DNA from: Sphingomonas corticis
GTDB lineage: Bacteria > Pseudomonadota > Alphaproteobacteria > Sphingomonadales > Sphingomonadaceae
NCBI RefSeq assembly: GCF_012035195.1
Contig: NZ_JAAVJH010000005.1
Location: 310,001-374,000, forward strand
Reading direction: 5' to 3'
DNA length: 64,000 nucleotides
How positions within the stretch are numbered: the first letter of the stretch is position 1; every line of letters starts with the position of its first letter. The translations under genes were made by a program, and so were the position numbers. Shown piece by piece: positions 7,981-16,472 of the stretch. Below the pieces are notes generated by a model. The model searched no databases. It saw nothing but the letters and a program-made list of their open reading frames with translations, and was not told the DNA's origin.

Positions 7981-10098
7981 ATGGCCACGCATCCCGACGT
8001 CGATCCGACGCTCGATCTTACCGCCTGCGATCGCGAGCCGATCCACATCCCCGGCGCGATCCAGCCGCATGGCCTGCTGCTGGTCGCGGACGCGGCGTCG
8101 CTGACGGTGGTGGCGGGCGCCGGTGAGCTGGAGGCGCGGTTGGGGGACGACTGGCTCGGCCGGTCGCTGGCCGACCTGCTGGGACAGGACGTGGGCGCGC
8201 TGCTCGACGCCATGCCGGTGGGGCCGGGCGGCACCGTCGTGGGTGCGCCGGTGGCGGGGTACGAGGTGGCGATCCACCGGTCGGGCCAGCACGTCCTGGC
8301 CGAACTGGAGCCGGCGGACGACGGCACCCGCCATGCCGGGCGGACGCTCGCCTGGCTCGACGCGGTGGGGGCCGGTTTCGACCGGTCCGGCACGCTGGCC
8401 GCGCTGTGCGAGCGCGCGGCGGTGGCGTTCCGCGAGCTGACCGGCTTCGACCGGGTGATGATCTACCGCTTTCGCGACGACGATGCCGGCTGCGTGGTGG
8501 CGGAGGATCGCGATCCGGCACTCGGCAGCTTCCTGCACCATCACTTCCCCGCATCGGACATCCCGCGGCAGGCGCGCGCGCTCTATGTCCGCAATCGCAC
8601 CCGCGTGATCCCGGACGCGAGCTATACGCCCGCGGTCCTTCGGCCCGCCGGGTTCGAGCTGACCGACCTGTCCGACGTCGCGATCCGCAGCGTCTCGCCG
8701 ATCCACCTCCAATACCTCGCCAACATGGGCGTGGCGGCGTCCGCGTCCATCTCGATCGTGACCGAGGGGGTGCTGTGGGGCCTGATCGCCTGCCATAACC
8801 ATAGCCCGCGTGCGATCCCGCGCGAGGCGCGCAGCATCGCCGCGGCCCTGGCGGGGGACCTGGCGCGGCAGATCCGCGCCAAGGAGGAGGCGGCGACCTA
8901 TCGCGAACGGCTGTCGCTGCGCGCGGAGGAGGATGCGCTGCGCCCGCTGCTGCTTGCCGCTCCGGGGATCGAGCAGGTGGTGGACACTCGCGGCGAGGAA
9001 TTGCGCCGCATGTTCGACGCGGACGGCTTTGCTCTGATCCGCGGCGGGGAGGCAACCGCCATCGGCCACGTTCCGCCCGCGGCGGCGATGGTGGCCTTCG
9101 CGCGCTGGATCGAGCGCCGCGACGAAAGCACGGTGCTCGCCAGCCGCGAGCTGAGGCGCGACTGGCCCGACGCGGCGGCATTCGGCACGGTGGCAGGCGT
9201 GCTCGCCTTCCGCGTGGGCGACGCGACGCTGCTGTGGCTGCGTGCCGAGCAGGTCGAGGAAGTGGAATGGGCCGGCAACCCGCACAAGGCGGTGCCGCAC
9301 GATCCCGCCGAGCAGCTGCGACCGCGCGCCTCCTTCGAGAGCTGGCGGGAGCTCGTGCGTGGCCGCTCGCGCCGCTGGACGCTGGAGCAGGTGGAGGCGG
9401 CGCATCGCCTGCGCCGCCTGCTGCGCGAGACGCGCGACGCCGGCGAACTGCGGCGACTGAACGCCGAACTCTCCGCCACCGTGGCGGAGAAGGACGCGGC
9501 GCTGGCGCAGAAGGACCTGCTGATGCGCGAGGTGGATCACCGCGTGCAGAACAGCCTCCAGCTCGTCTCCTCCTTCTTGTCGATCCAGGCGCGCGACGCG
9601 GGACCGGGCACCGTCGCCGATCAGCTGACCGAGGCGCGGTCGCGGCTGTCCGCGGTGGCGCTGGTGCATCGCCGGCTGTATCGCGACGACCAGATCGAGA
9701 CGATCGACCTCAGCCGCTACCTGGCCGAACTGCTGGACGACCTGAAGACGTCGCTCGGCGACGGTTGGGCGCGGGCGATGACGACGGATCTCGCGCCCGT
9801 GCTGATCCCCACCGACCGGGCCGTGAACATCGGGCTGATCGCGGCGGAACTGGTCATCAACGCCACCAAATACGCCTATCCCGGCTCTACCGGGCCGATC
9901 GCCGTGTCGCTGGACCAGCATCTGAACCGCCTGCGCCTCGTCGTCGCCGACCAGGGCGTCGGCAAGGCGACGACCACGGAGGGCTTCGGCAGCCGCATGA
10001 TGCGCGCGGTGGTCCAGCGGATCGACGGTACGGTCGACTATCGCGACAACGAACCCGGCCTGCGCGCGGTGCTGACCGCGCCGATCGAGGAAGGCTGA
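7981..10098 (+). CDS. bphP: bacteriophytochrome histidine kinase (PAS-GAF-PHY-HisKA_2-HATPase)
   Basis: A 705-residue red/far-red photoreceptor kinase. The N-terminus has the biliverdin-attachment cysteine Cys16 in TACDREPIHIPGAIQPHG at the head of the PAS domain. The GAF domain has FPASDIPRQARALY and RSVSPIHLQYLANMGVAAS, then LWGLIACHN. The PHY tongue carries PRASFESW. The kinase part has REVDHRVQNSLQLV, with the phospho-acceptor His520, and a HATPase region (ELVINATKYAYPG). ATG 7981 is the first start after an in-frame stop and has no clear Shine-Dalgarno. It converges with the heme oxygenase gene, the source of biliverdin. No response regulator is nearby, so its partner lies elsewhere. Confidence 0.94.
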   Translation: MATHPDVDPTLDLTACDREPIHIPGAIQPHGLLLVADAASLTVVAGAGELEARLGDDWLGRSLADLLGQDVGALLDAMPVGPGGTVVGAPVAGYEVAIHRSGQHVLAELEPADDGTRHAGRTLAWLDAVGAGFDRSGTLAALCERAAVAFRELTGFDRVMIYRFRDDDAGCVVAEDRDPALGSFLHHHFPASDIPRQARALYVRNRTRVIPDASYTPAVLRPAGFELTDLSDVAIRSVSPIHLQYLANMGVAASASISIVTEGVLWGLIACHNHSPRAIPREARSIAAALAGDLARQIRAKEEAATYRERLSLRAEEDALRPLLLAAPGIEQVVDTRGEELRRMFDADGFALIRGGEATAIGHVPPAAAMVAFARWIERRDESTVLASRELRRDWPDAAAFGTVAGVLAFRVGDATLLWLRAEQVEEVEWAGNPHKAVPHDPAEQLRPRASFESWRELVRGRSRRWTLEQVEAAHRLRRLLRETRDAGELRRLNAELSATVAEKDAALAQKDLLMREVDHRVQNSLQLVSSFLSIQARDAGPGTVADQLTEARSRLSAVALVHRRLYRDDQIETIDLSRYLAELLDDLKTSLGDGWARAMTTDLAPVLIPTDRAVNIGLIAAELVINATKYAYPGSTGPIAVSLDQHLNRLRLVVADQGVGKATTTEGFGSRMMRAVVQRIDGTVDYRDNEPGLRAVLTAPIEEG

Positions 10099-10107
10099 AG
10101 CGCCGCC

Positions 10108-10605
10108 TCAGCCGCTCCGGCTGGCGGCGGCGTAGAGCGCGAAGGTCTGCAGCGCTCCGGCGACCATCCGGTCCTCGAAGTCCGCGTCCTGCCCGACGCC
10201 GGCGCGGTCGATCGCGGCGCGGATCGCGCGCCACTGACCGGGGGGATGCACCGCGCCGAGATAGGCGGCCGGCAGCGCCGCCGGAACCGCGCGCGCCAGC
10301 ATGGCGCCGCCCAGCCGCGACCCTTCCACGACGTAGAGCGTGCCCCATGCCGCCGCGTCATCGCCCGCGGGGAGCGGCAACCGCCGCGGCATCACCCCGC
10401 CCAGCGCCGCGAGGTCCGCCGCCAGCAACGGCGTGCGGGGCGGCAGCATGCCCGCGAAGGAAAGCCGCCGCATCCGCTCCTCCGCTCCCGGCAGCGCGCG
10501 CGCGTGGGCGGTCAGGAACGCGCGATAGGCGAACACGTCGCGAAGATCGAAGCCGCCGAATGCGGCGTCCACCGCGTCGTGCGCGTCGCGCGTCGCCGCC
10601 CGCAG
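10108..10605 (-). CDS. bphO: biliverdin-producing heme oxygenase, start uncertain
   Basis: A bacterial heme oxygenase that opens heme to biliverdin, the phytochrome chromophore. The family signature WGTLYVVEGSRLGG is clear, and the frame upstream encodes LRAATRDAHDAVDAAF, where the histidine (codon 10581-10579) is the expected proximal heme ligand. The first ATG/GTG/TTG in frame is GTG 10572, which lies after that histidine, so translation must begin earlier. The only near-start codon is CTG 10605, and the frame stays open past the upstream amidohydrolase stop (10639-10637). The end at 10605 given here is therefore a best guess. About 165 residues, slightly short for the family (about 190). 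It ends 9 bases from bphP, tail to tail. Confidence 0.8.
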   Translation of the reverse strand: MRAATRDAHDAVDAAFGGFDLRDVFAYRAFLTAHARALPGAEERMRRLSFAGMLPPRTPLLAADLAALGGVMPRRLPLPAGDDAAAWGTLYVVEGSRLGGAMLARAVPAALPAAYLGAVHPPGQWRAIRAAIDRAGVGQDADFEDRMVAGALQTFALYAAASRSG

Positions 10606-10636
10606 CCGCGCGGTCGCCGACGTTCCGGTCGCGGTG

Positions 10637-11869
10637 TCAGTCGAGGCCGTTCTCCAAAAACCGTTCCGCCACAGCGCAGTGCATCGCGACGCCGGTGGCC
10701 ATCACCTCCTCGTCGATCATCATCCGCGTATTGTGGAGCGGCGGGTTGGTGCGCGGGTCGCTGCCAGGGGGCGCGACGCCGATGAAGGCCATGGCGCCCG
10801 GCACCTCGCGCAGCACGTAGCTGAAATCCTCTCCGCCCATCATCGGCGAGGGCATGACGGACCAGCCCCGCTCGCCCGACAGCTCGCCCGCGATGCCGCG
10901 CATCAGCGCGGTGGCGCGCGGATCATTCATCGTGACCGGATAGCCTTCCTCCAGCCCGCATTCCGCGGTGCAGCCGTGCGCGGCGGCGATGCCCTCCGCG
11001 ATGCGGACGAAGGCGGCGCGCATCTCGCCCCGCGTCGTCTCCGACAGCGTGCGCAGCGTGCCCATGATCTGCACCGTGTCGGGGATGATGTTGTGCGAGG
11101 AGCCGGCGTGGATCTGCGTGATCGTCAGCACCGCCGGGTCGGCAACCGGCACGCGCCGCGCGACGTGCTGCTGCAGCGCGGTGACGATGGAGCACGCCAC
11201 CGGGACCGGATCGACCGCGTCGTGCGGCATCGCGGCGTGGCCGCCCTTGCCGCGGATGGTCGCCAGCACCGTGTCCGTGGAGGCGAGCAGCGCGCCCTCG
11301 CGGCTGACGAAGACGCCCGCCGGGGCGTTGGGCGAGATGTGCAGCGCGAACGCCGCCTCGGGCCGCGCGATGTCGAGCAGGCCGTCGGCGATCATGTGGC
11401 GCGCGCCGTGGTGGCCTTCCTCGCCCGGCTGGAACATGAAGACGATCGTGCCCGACAGCTCCTCGCGCCGCGCGCACAGTGCCTTGGCGGCGCCGAACAG
11501 CATGGCCGTATGCGCGTCGTGGCCGCAGGCATGCATCGCACCGGGGATGGTGGAGGCGAAGGGCAGGCCGGTCTCCTCCGTCATCGGCAGCGCATCCATG
11601 TCGCCGCGCAGCAGCACCGTGCGCCCGTTCGATCCCGCGCCGCCGCTGCGCCCGCCGCGCAGGATCGCGACGAAGCCGGTGGTGGAGGTCGAATCGTGGA
11701 TCTCCAGCGGCAATCCGGCCAGCGCCGCCTTCGCCTTCTGCGTGGTGCGGGGGCAGTGCAGCCCCACTTCCGGCTCGGCATGGATCGCGCGGCGCAGCGC
11801 GACGACGTCCGCCAGCTGCTCGGCACCGATAGCGGTCCAGTCGGTGCGGCCGGAGAGGGGGGTGGTCAC
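10637..11869 (-). CDS. M20D family amidohydrolase (hippurate/N-acyl amino acid hydrolase type)
   Basis: A 410-residue cytoplasmic metal-dependent amidohydrolase. Motifs are LRRAIHAEPEVGLHCPRT at the N-terminus, LLRGDMDALPMTEETGLPF, the metal site MHACGHDAHTAMLFGAA and FMFQPGEEGHHGA, with the C-terminal MMGGEDFSYVL. These define the M20D group (HipO, AmaA, IAA-amino-acid hydrolase), which cleaves N-acyl or N-aryl amino acids. GTG 11869 is preceded by a good AAGGAG at the right distance. The heme oxygenase frame follows directly on the same strand. The true substrate is not evident. Confidence 0.9.
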   Translation of the reverse strand: MTTPLSGRTDWTAIGAEQLADVVALRRAIHAEPEVGLHCPRTTQKAKAALAGLPLEIHDSTSTTGFVAILRGGRSGGAGSNGRTVLLRGDMDALPMTEETGLPFASTIPGAMHACGHDAHTAMLFGAAKALCARREELSGTIVFMFQPGEEGHHGARHMIADGLLDIARPEAAFALHISPNAPAGVFVSREGALLASTDTVLATIRGKGGHAAMPHDAVDPVPVACSIVTALQQHVARRVPVADPAVLTITQIHAGSSHNIIPDTVQIMGTLRTLSETTRGEMRAAFVRIAEGIAAAHGCTAECGLEEGYPVTMNDPRATALMRGIAGELSGERGWSVMPSPMMGGEDFSYVLREVPGAMAFIGVAPPGSDPRTNPPLHNTRMMIDEEVMATGVAMHCAVAERFLENGLD

Positions 11870-11951
11870 GGACTTCTCCTTCCGGCCGGAGTGTAGGCGC
11901 TCGCCGCTCGAGCCGCCAGAGCCTCAGACGGCCGGACGCGCGGTTCGCAAA

Positions 11952-12542
11952 TCACGGCACCCGCCGTGCCGTCGCGACCTTCACGACGGGGGCGAGCATC
12001 TGACCCTTCATCACGCCTTCGCCCAGCGTCGGCGACGTCGGGCTGGCCATGATGCGCCGGATCACATCCATGCCCTCCAGGACGCGACCGAAGACGGCGA
12101 AGCCCGGGTCGGCAGCGCTCGCATCCATCGTCTTGATGTCGCCGACCACGACGAAGAAGTCCCCCGCCGCCGTGCCGGGCTTCGCCATCGCCATGGAGAT
12201 CGCGCCGTCGACGTGGCTGAGGCCGGTCTTCGCCGTCGGCTCGTGCGCGATCGGCGGCAGCGTGCGCCTGGGATCGTTGCGGGTGCCGAATTGTACCAGG
12301 CCGTAGCCGGGAGCCAGGTTCATCGCCCGGTAGAAAGCGACGCCGTCCAGCTTCTTCTGGTCGACGTAGCGCAGGAAATTGGCCGCGGTGACGGGCGCGC
12401 GCTCGATCTCTACCGCGATGGTGATCGGTCCCGCCTCGGTGGCGAGCGTCACCTTCTGCACCGCCGCGGTCGGCGAAGGCGAGGGAACCGGGGCGGGAGG
12501 GGCGACCTGGGCGGCCGCGAGCGCCAGCGCCAGCAGCATCAC
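11952..12542 (-). CDS. exported cyclophilin-type peptidylprolyl isomerase
   Basis: A 196-residue cyclophilin that speeds prolyl cis-trans isomerisation of proteins in the cell envelope. A hydrophobic leader (MMLLALALAAAQ) and a Pro-rich linker precede the cyclophilin core: ITIAVEIERAPVTAANFLRYV, LDGVAFYRAM, GAISMAMAKPGTAAGDFFVVVGD and FAVFGRVLEGMDVI. The usual FHR active-site Arg is present as FYR. It starts four bases inside the end of the unknown secreted protein upstream (overlap 12539-12542), so the two are coupled. Confidence 0.88.
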   Translation of the reverse strand: MMLLALALAAAQVAPPAPVPSPSPTAAVQKVTLATEAGPITIAVEIERAPVTAANFLRYVDQKKLDGVAFYRAMNLAPGYGLVQFGTRNDPRRTLPPIAHEPTAKTGLSHVDGAISMAMAKPGTAAGDFFVVVGDIKTMDASAADPGFAVFGRVLEGMDVIRRIMASPTSPTLGEGVMKGQMLAPVVKVATARRVP

Positions 12543-13075
12543 GCCTCCGACCGCGCGATCAGCACCGGCAGCGCGGCGGCGGCGCTGCCCGACAGTTGCA
12601 GGACGTAGCGGCCGGGCGTCAGGCGGAAGTCGACGATCTTGCGGATGCCGGTGCAGGCAGGACCGTGGCCGTGCGCGCTCGACGGCAGCGACCGGCCGGC
12701 ACGCACCACGTCGATCCAGGCAGCATTGCCCAGCGCGACGCGATAGGTGCCGGCGCGGGCGACCTGGAACATGGCCAGCCCGGCGCTGCTGTCCGCCGCC
12801 GCCTCCCGGCCCCAGGCGGCGACCGGCTGCACCTGCGCCAGCGGATGCAGCGACAGGTCGACGCCGCGCCCGACCGCCAGTACCGGCGCGTTACGCGGCG
12901 CGCGCCCGGCGGCCAGCGGCGCGCGCGTGCTCCACCCGCCGAAGCCGGCGGGAAAGGCGGGACGCACGGTCGCGCACTTCGGATCGGTCGCGGCATCCTG
13001 CACCGGTGCGGGCGACGCCATCGTTGGGGCGGCGATCGACAGGACGACAAGCGGGAAGAGGCGACGAAGCATCAT
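12539..13075 (-). CDS. secreted protein of unknown function
   Basis: 178 residues with a signal peptide (MMLRRLFPLVVLSIAAPTMA). The mature part is a beta-rich single domain: WSTRAPLAAGRA, a central VDLSLHPLAQVQPV, MFQVARAGTYRVALG and DFRLTPGRYVLQLSGSA, with a cysteine early and one in PACTG that might pair. The layout looks like a small jelly-roll or carbohydrate-binding-like beta sandwich, but no family was recognised. It shares a 4-base overlap with the cyclophilin downstream, so it may be a client or partner of it. Confidence 0.75.
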   Translation of the reverse strand: MMLRRLFPLVVLSIAAPTMASPAPVQDAATDPKCATVRPAFPAGFGGWSTRAPLAAGRAPRNAPVLAVGRGVDLSLHPLAQVQPVAAWGREAAADSSAGLAMFQVARAGTYRVALGNAAWIDVVRAGRSLPSSAHGHGPACTGIRKIVDFRLTPGRYVLQLSGSAAAALPVLIARSEA

Positions 13076-13180
13076 CCCGGCTGTTTACGCCGCCAGGGCG
13101 CGCGCCGCCAGCCTTCCGTCGCGGCAACTTGCGTCCGCGGCGGCCGTGTGTTGCAACGACGCGCGAAGAGGAGAGGCCCC

Positions 13181-16100
13181 ATGGCGACCCGCTACACCGT
13201 TCCCGCCCCGCCGGGCCTGCCCGTCGTCGGGCACCTGCACCAGATCGCGCGATCGGGCCTGGTCGGCCACCTGCTGAACGTCAGCCGCGATATGCCGGAA
13301 GGCATCTTCAAGCTGCGCTTCGGCAGTCGCGTGTCGCTGTTCGTCACCGATCCCGACCTCGTCGCCGAGCTGAGCGACGAGACCCGCTTTCGCAAGATGC
13401 CGGGGCCGGGGCTGCGCGTGGTGCGCAAGTTCGCCGGCGACGGGCTGTTCACCGCGTTCAGCGAGGAGCCGAACTGGGGCAAGGCGCACCGCATCCTGCT
13501 GCCCGCCTTCTCCAACCGGGCGATGCGCGGATATTTCGACATGATCGTCGAGGTGTGCGACCAATTGGTCGCCAAGTGGGAGCGCGCCGCGGGCACCGAC
13601 GTCCACGTCGCCGACGACATGACGCGGCTGACGCTGGATTCGATCGCGATCGCCGGCTTTGGCCACCGCTTCAACTCATTCGAGCGCGAGGAGCTGGACA
13701 GCTTCCTGCTGGCGCTCGGGCGTGCGCTGTCGGAGGCGCTGAGCACGATCACGCGGCTGCCGATACAGCAGCGGTTCGCGCGCAAGGCGGTGGCGCAGTA
13801 CGAGGCGGACATCGCGGAGATGAACGCGCTGGTCGACGGCATCATCGCGGAGCGGCGCGCCGCGCCCGGCGAGGGCCGCGACCTCCTGAACCTCATGCTC
13901 ACCGCGGTCGATCCGGAGACGGGCGAGGGGCTGGACGACCTCAACATCCGCTACCAGGTGCTCACCTTCCTGATCGCCGGGCACGAGACGACGTCGGGCA
14001 TGCTGACGTTCGCCTTCGCCTATCTGCTGCGCAATCCCGCCGTGCTGGCGCAGGCCTATGCCGAGGTCGATCGCGTGCTGCCCGGCGACACGCGGCCCGA
14101 CTATGCGCAGGTCGCGAAGCTGGAGGTGATCGAGCGCATCCTGAAGGAGGCGCTGCGGCTGTGGCCGACCGCGCCGTCGTTCAGCGTCGCGCCGTTCGAG
14201 GACCAGGTGATCGGCGGCCGGTACGTGATGCGCAGGGACCGGCCGATCAACGTCTTCACGCCGGGCGTCCACCGCTTCCCCTCGGTGTGGAGCGACCCGG
14301 ACGAATTCGACATCGACCGCTGGCTGCCGCACGCGGAGGCGGAGCGGCATCCGCATGCCTACAAGCCGTTCGGCAATGGCGAGCGCGCCTGCATCGGCCG
14401 CCAGTTCGCGATGGTGGAGGCGAAGATCGCGATGGCGATGCTGCTGCGCCGTTTCGCGATCAGCGACCCGCACAGCTACAAGCTGCGCATCAAGGAGACG
14501 CTGTCGATCAAGCCCGACGATTTCTCCATGCGCATCCGCCTGCGCCAGCCGCACGAGCGGCTGTCGGTCAGGCAGGAGGACCATGCGACCGAGCAGGCAG
14601 TGGTGGCCGCCGTCGCCGGGTCGGGCCAGCAGTTCGCTGTCCTCTACGGCTCGTCGCTGGGCACGGCGCGCGACATCGCCGAGGAGATCGCCGACCGGGC
14701 GCGCGCGGACGGCTTCGACGTGGTGGTCCGGTCGATGGACGAGAGCTTCAAGGGCGGGGCGGCCCCGCAGGACAAGGTGATCGTCCTCGTCACCGCCACG
14801 TACAACGGTCGCGCGCCCGACAGCGCCACCGCAGTGGAACGCGCGCTGGACGCCGGTGCCTTCGACGACGCGGACTGGTCGGGCGCGCGGGTCGCCGTAC
14901 TCGGCATCGGCAATTCGCAATGGCCCAATTACCAGAGCTTCCCCAAGCGCGTCGCCGCCGCGGTGGAGCGGGCAGGCGCCACCCTGCTGGTGCCGCGGGC
15001 CGAGGCGGACGGGCAGGGCGATTTCGACGGCGCCGTGGCCGCGTTCGTGCGGGCGCTGTGGACGGCGCTCGGCGCGGCGGCGGAACCGGCCGCCAAGGCC
15101 GCACTGACGCTGACGCCGATCGACGCCGCGGCGACCCGCGCGCTGGCATTGCCGGAGCATGCGCAGCGGCTGGAGATCGTCGCCAACGACGAGCTCGTCC
15201 GGCCTGCCGACGGCCTGTGGAACTTCGAGAAGGAGCCGCCGCGCCCGTCGACCCGGCTGATCCGCGTGCGGTTGCCCGAGGGGCAGGCGTATCACACCGG
15301 CGATCACGTCGCCGTGTACGCGCGCAATCGGCCCGATCTGGTCGATCGCGCGGTCGAGCGGCTGGGAGTGGATGCCGCGGCGCAGGTCCGCGTCGAGGCG
15401 CAGGGTGGCCGCTTCCGCCACCTGCCGGTGGGGCAGACGGTGACGGTGCGGCAGTTGCTGACCGACTTCGTCGAGCTGTCCGACGCCGCACCGCGCCGCG
15501 CGGTGGCGCACCTCGCCGCGCATACCCGCTGCCCGCACACCCGCGAAGGGCTGGCGGTGATCGAGGCGGATTACGACGCACGGGTGGCGGCGAAGCGGAC
15601 CAGCCTGCTCGACCTGCTCGACGCGCATCCGGCGGCGGAGCTGTCGCTCGACGCCTTCGTCGACCTGTCGCCCGCGATCGCACCGCGCTTCTACTCGATC
15701 GCCTCCTCGCCGCTGGTGTCGGCGGACGTCGCCGACCTGATCGTCGGCACGATGGCGGCGCCCGCCTGGTCGGGCCTGGGCGAGCATCGCGGCTTCGCGT
15801 CGGGATACATGCAGGGCGTGGCTTCGGGGGATCACGTATTCGGCTATGTCCGCCGGCCCAACCCGCCCTTCGCGCCGCCCGCCGACGCGTCGGTGCCGAT
15901 GATCCTGATCGGCCCCGGAACCGGCTTCGCCCCGCTGCGCGGCTTCCTCCAGGAGCGCAGCGCGCAGGCGGCGGCGGGGCAGGAGGTGGCGCGCAACCTC
16001 CTGTTCTTCGGCTGCCGCCATCCCGACCACGATTGGTTCTGCCGCGAGGAGATGGAGCGGTGGCAGGCGGACGGGATCGTCGACCTGCACCTGGCCTTCT

Positions 16101-16360
16101 CCGCGGTCGAGACCCACCCGTGGCGCTTCGTGCAGGACGCGCTGTTCGCGCAGCAGGAAGCGGTATGGCGCGCGCTGCAGGCGGGCGCGTCGATCTATCT
16201 GTGCGGCGACGGCAAGTTCATGGCGCCGGCGGTGCGCGACACGCTGATCCGCACACAGATGCAGCAGGTCGGCGACGAGCACGCCCAGGGATCGGCGTGG
16301 CTGGAGCGCATGATCGCCGACGGACGCTTCCACCAGGACGTCTTCGGCTTCGGCAAGTAA
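13181..16360 (+). CDS. self-sufficient cytochrome P450-NADPH reductase fusion (CYP102/BM3 type)
   Basis: A 1059-residue fusion close in length to P450 BM3 (1049). The heme domain (about 1-460) has the I-helix LIAGHETTSGML, the ExxR helix KEALRLWP and the heme loop FGNGERACIGRQFA with ligand Cys404. Next come a flavodoxin-like FMN domain (about 485-640, VLYGSSLGTARDIAEEIADR) and a FAD/NADPH reductase domain with PRFYSIASSPLVS, ILIGPGTGFAPLRGFLQER and IYLCGDGKFM. It should hydroxylate or epoxidise fatty acids or similar long-chain substrates with electrons from NADPH. ATG 13181 follows GAAGAGGAGAGG. The usual TetR regulator of such genes is not adjacent. It is divergent from the secreted-protein/cyclophilin pair, 105 bases away. 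Confidence 0.95.
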   Translation: MATRYTVPAPPGLPVVGHLHQIARSGLVGHLLNVSRDMPEGIFKLRFGSRVSLFVTDPDLVAELSDETRFRKMPGPGLRVVRKFAGDGLFTAFSEEPNWGKAHRILLPAFSNRAMRGYFDMIVEVCDQLVAKWERAAGTDVHVADDMTRLTLDSIAIAGFGHRFNSFEREELDSFLLALGRALSEALSTITRLPIQQRFARKAVAQYEADIAEMNALVDGIIAERRAAPGEGRDLLNLMLTAVDPETGEGLDDLNIRYQVLTFLIAGHETTSGMLTFAFAYLLRNPAVLAQAYAEVDRVLPGDTRPDYAQVAKLEVIERILKEALRLWPTAPSFSVAPFEDQVIGGRYVMRRDRPINVFTPGVHRFPSVWSDPDEFDIDRWLPHAEAERHPHAYKPFGNGERACIGRQFAMVEAKIAMAMLLRRFAISDPHSYKLRIKETLSIKPDDFSMRIRLRQPHERLSVRQEDHATEQAVVAAVAGSGQQFAVLYGSSLGTARDIAEEIADRARADGFDVVVRSMDESFKGGAAPQDKVIVLVTATYNGRAPDSATAVERALDAGAFDDADWSGARVAVLGIGNSQWPNYQSFPKRVAAAVERAGATLLVPRAEADGQGDFDGAVAAFVRALWTALGAAAEPAAKAALTLTPIDAAATRALALPEHAQRLEIVANDELVRPADGLWNFEKEPPRPSTRLIRVRLPEGQAYHTGDHVAVYARNRPDLVDRAVERLGVDAAAQVRVEAQGGRFRHLPVGQTVTVRQLLTDFVELSDAAPRRAVAHLAAHTRCPHTREGLAVIEADYDARVAAKRTSLLDLLDAHPAAELSLDAFVDLSPAIAPRFYSIASSPLVSADVADLIVGTMAAPAWSGLGEHRGFASGYMQGVASGDHVFGYVRRPNPPFAPPADASVPMILIGPGTGFAPLRGFLQERSAQAAAGQEVARNLLFFGCRHPDHDWFCREEMERWQADGIVDLHLAFSAVETHPWRFVQDALFAQQEAVWRALQAGASIYLCGDGKFMAPAVRDTLIRTQMQQVGDEHAQGSAWLERMIADGRFHQDVFGFGK

Positions 16361-16370
16361 GCCGCATTCT

Positions 16371-16398
16371 CGTCATGCCGGGCTCGTCCCGGTATCCA
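16371..16398 (+). repeat. 28-bp intergenic repeat, copy 1
   Basis: Begins CGTCATGCCGG and ends CGGTATCCA. Its reverse complement recurs at 48154-48181 with 26 of 28 positions identical, and a related 25-base form is at 48089-48113. All lie between genes, as expected for REP-like dispersed elements. Here it lies between the P450 gene and the SleB-like gene, which converge on it. The remainder of the 112-base gap shows nothing else clear. Confidence 0.7.
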
Positions 16399-16472
16399 TT
16401 CTCCCGCGAGAACGCCGGAGGGCGAGAAAGCGGCCCAGCGGACTTCCGGACAAGCCTGGGGGTGACGGAACT

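Noticed and set aside
7923..8126. Short plus-strand frame starting ATGGATGAAGCG before bphP
   Set aside because: Out of frame with bphP, overlaps its conserved N-terminus, ends in Arg-rich nonsense; at most a leader peptide.
7225..9921. A long minus-strand open frame across ung and the phytochrome
   Set aside because: Crosses two well-supported plus-strand genes and has no domain signature.
13676..16333. A long minus-strand open frame opposite the P450 fusion
   Set aside because: Shadow of the GC-rich P450 gene; the plus-strand frame has complete catalytic motifs.
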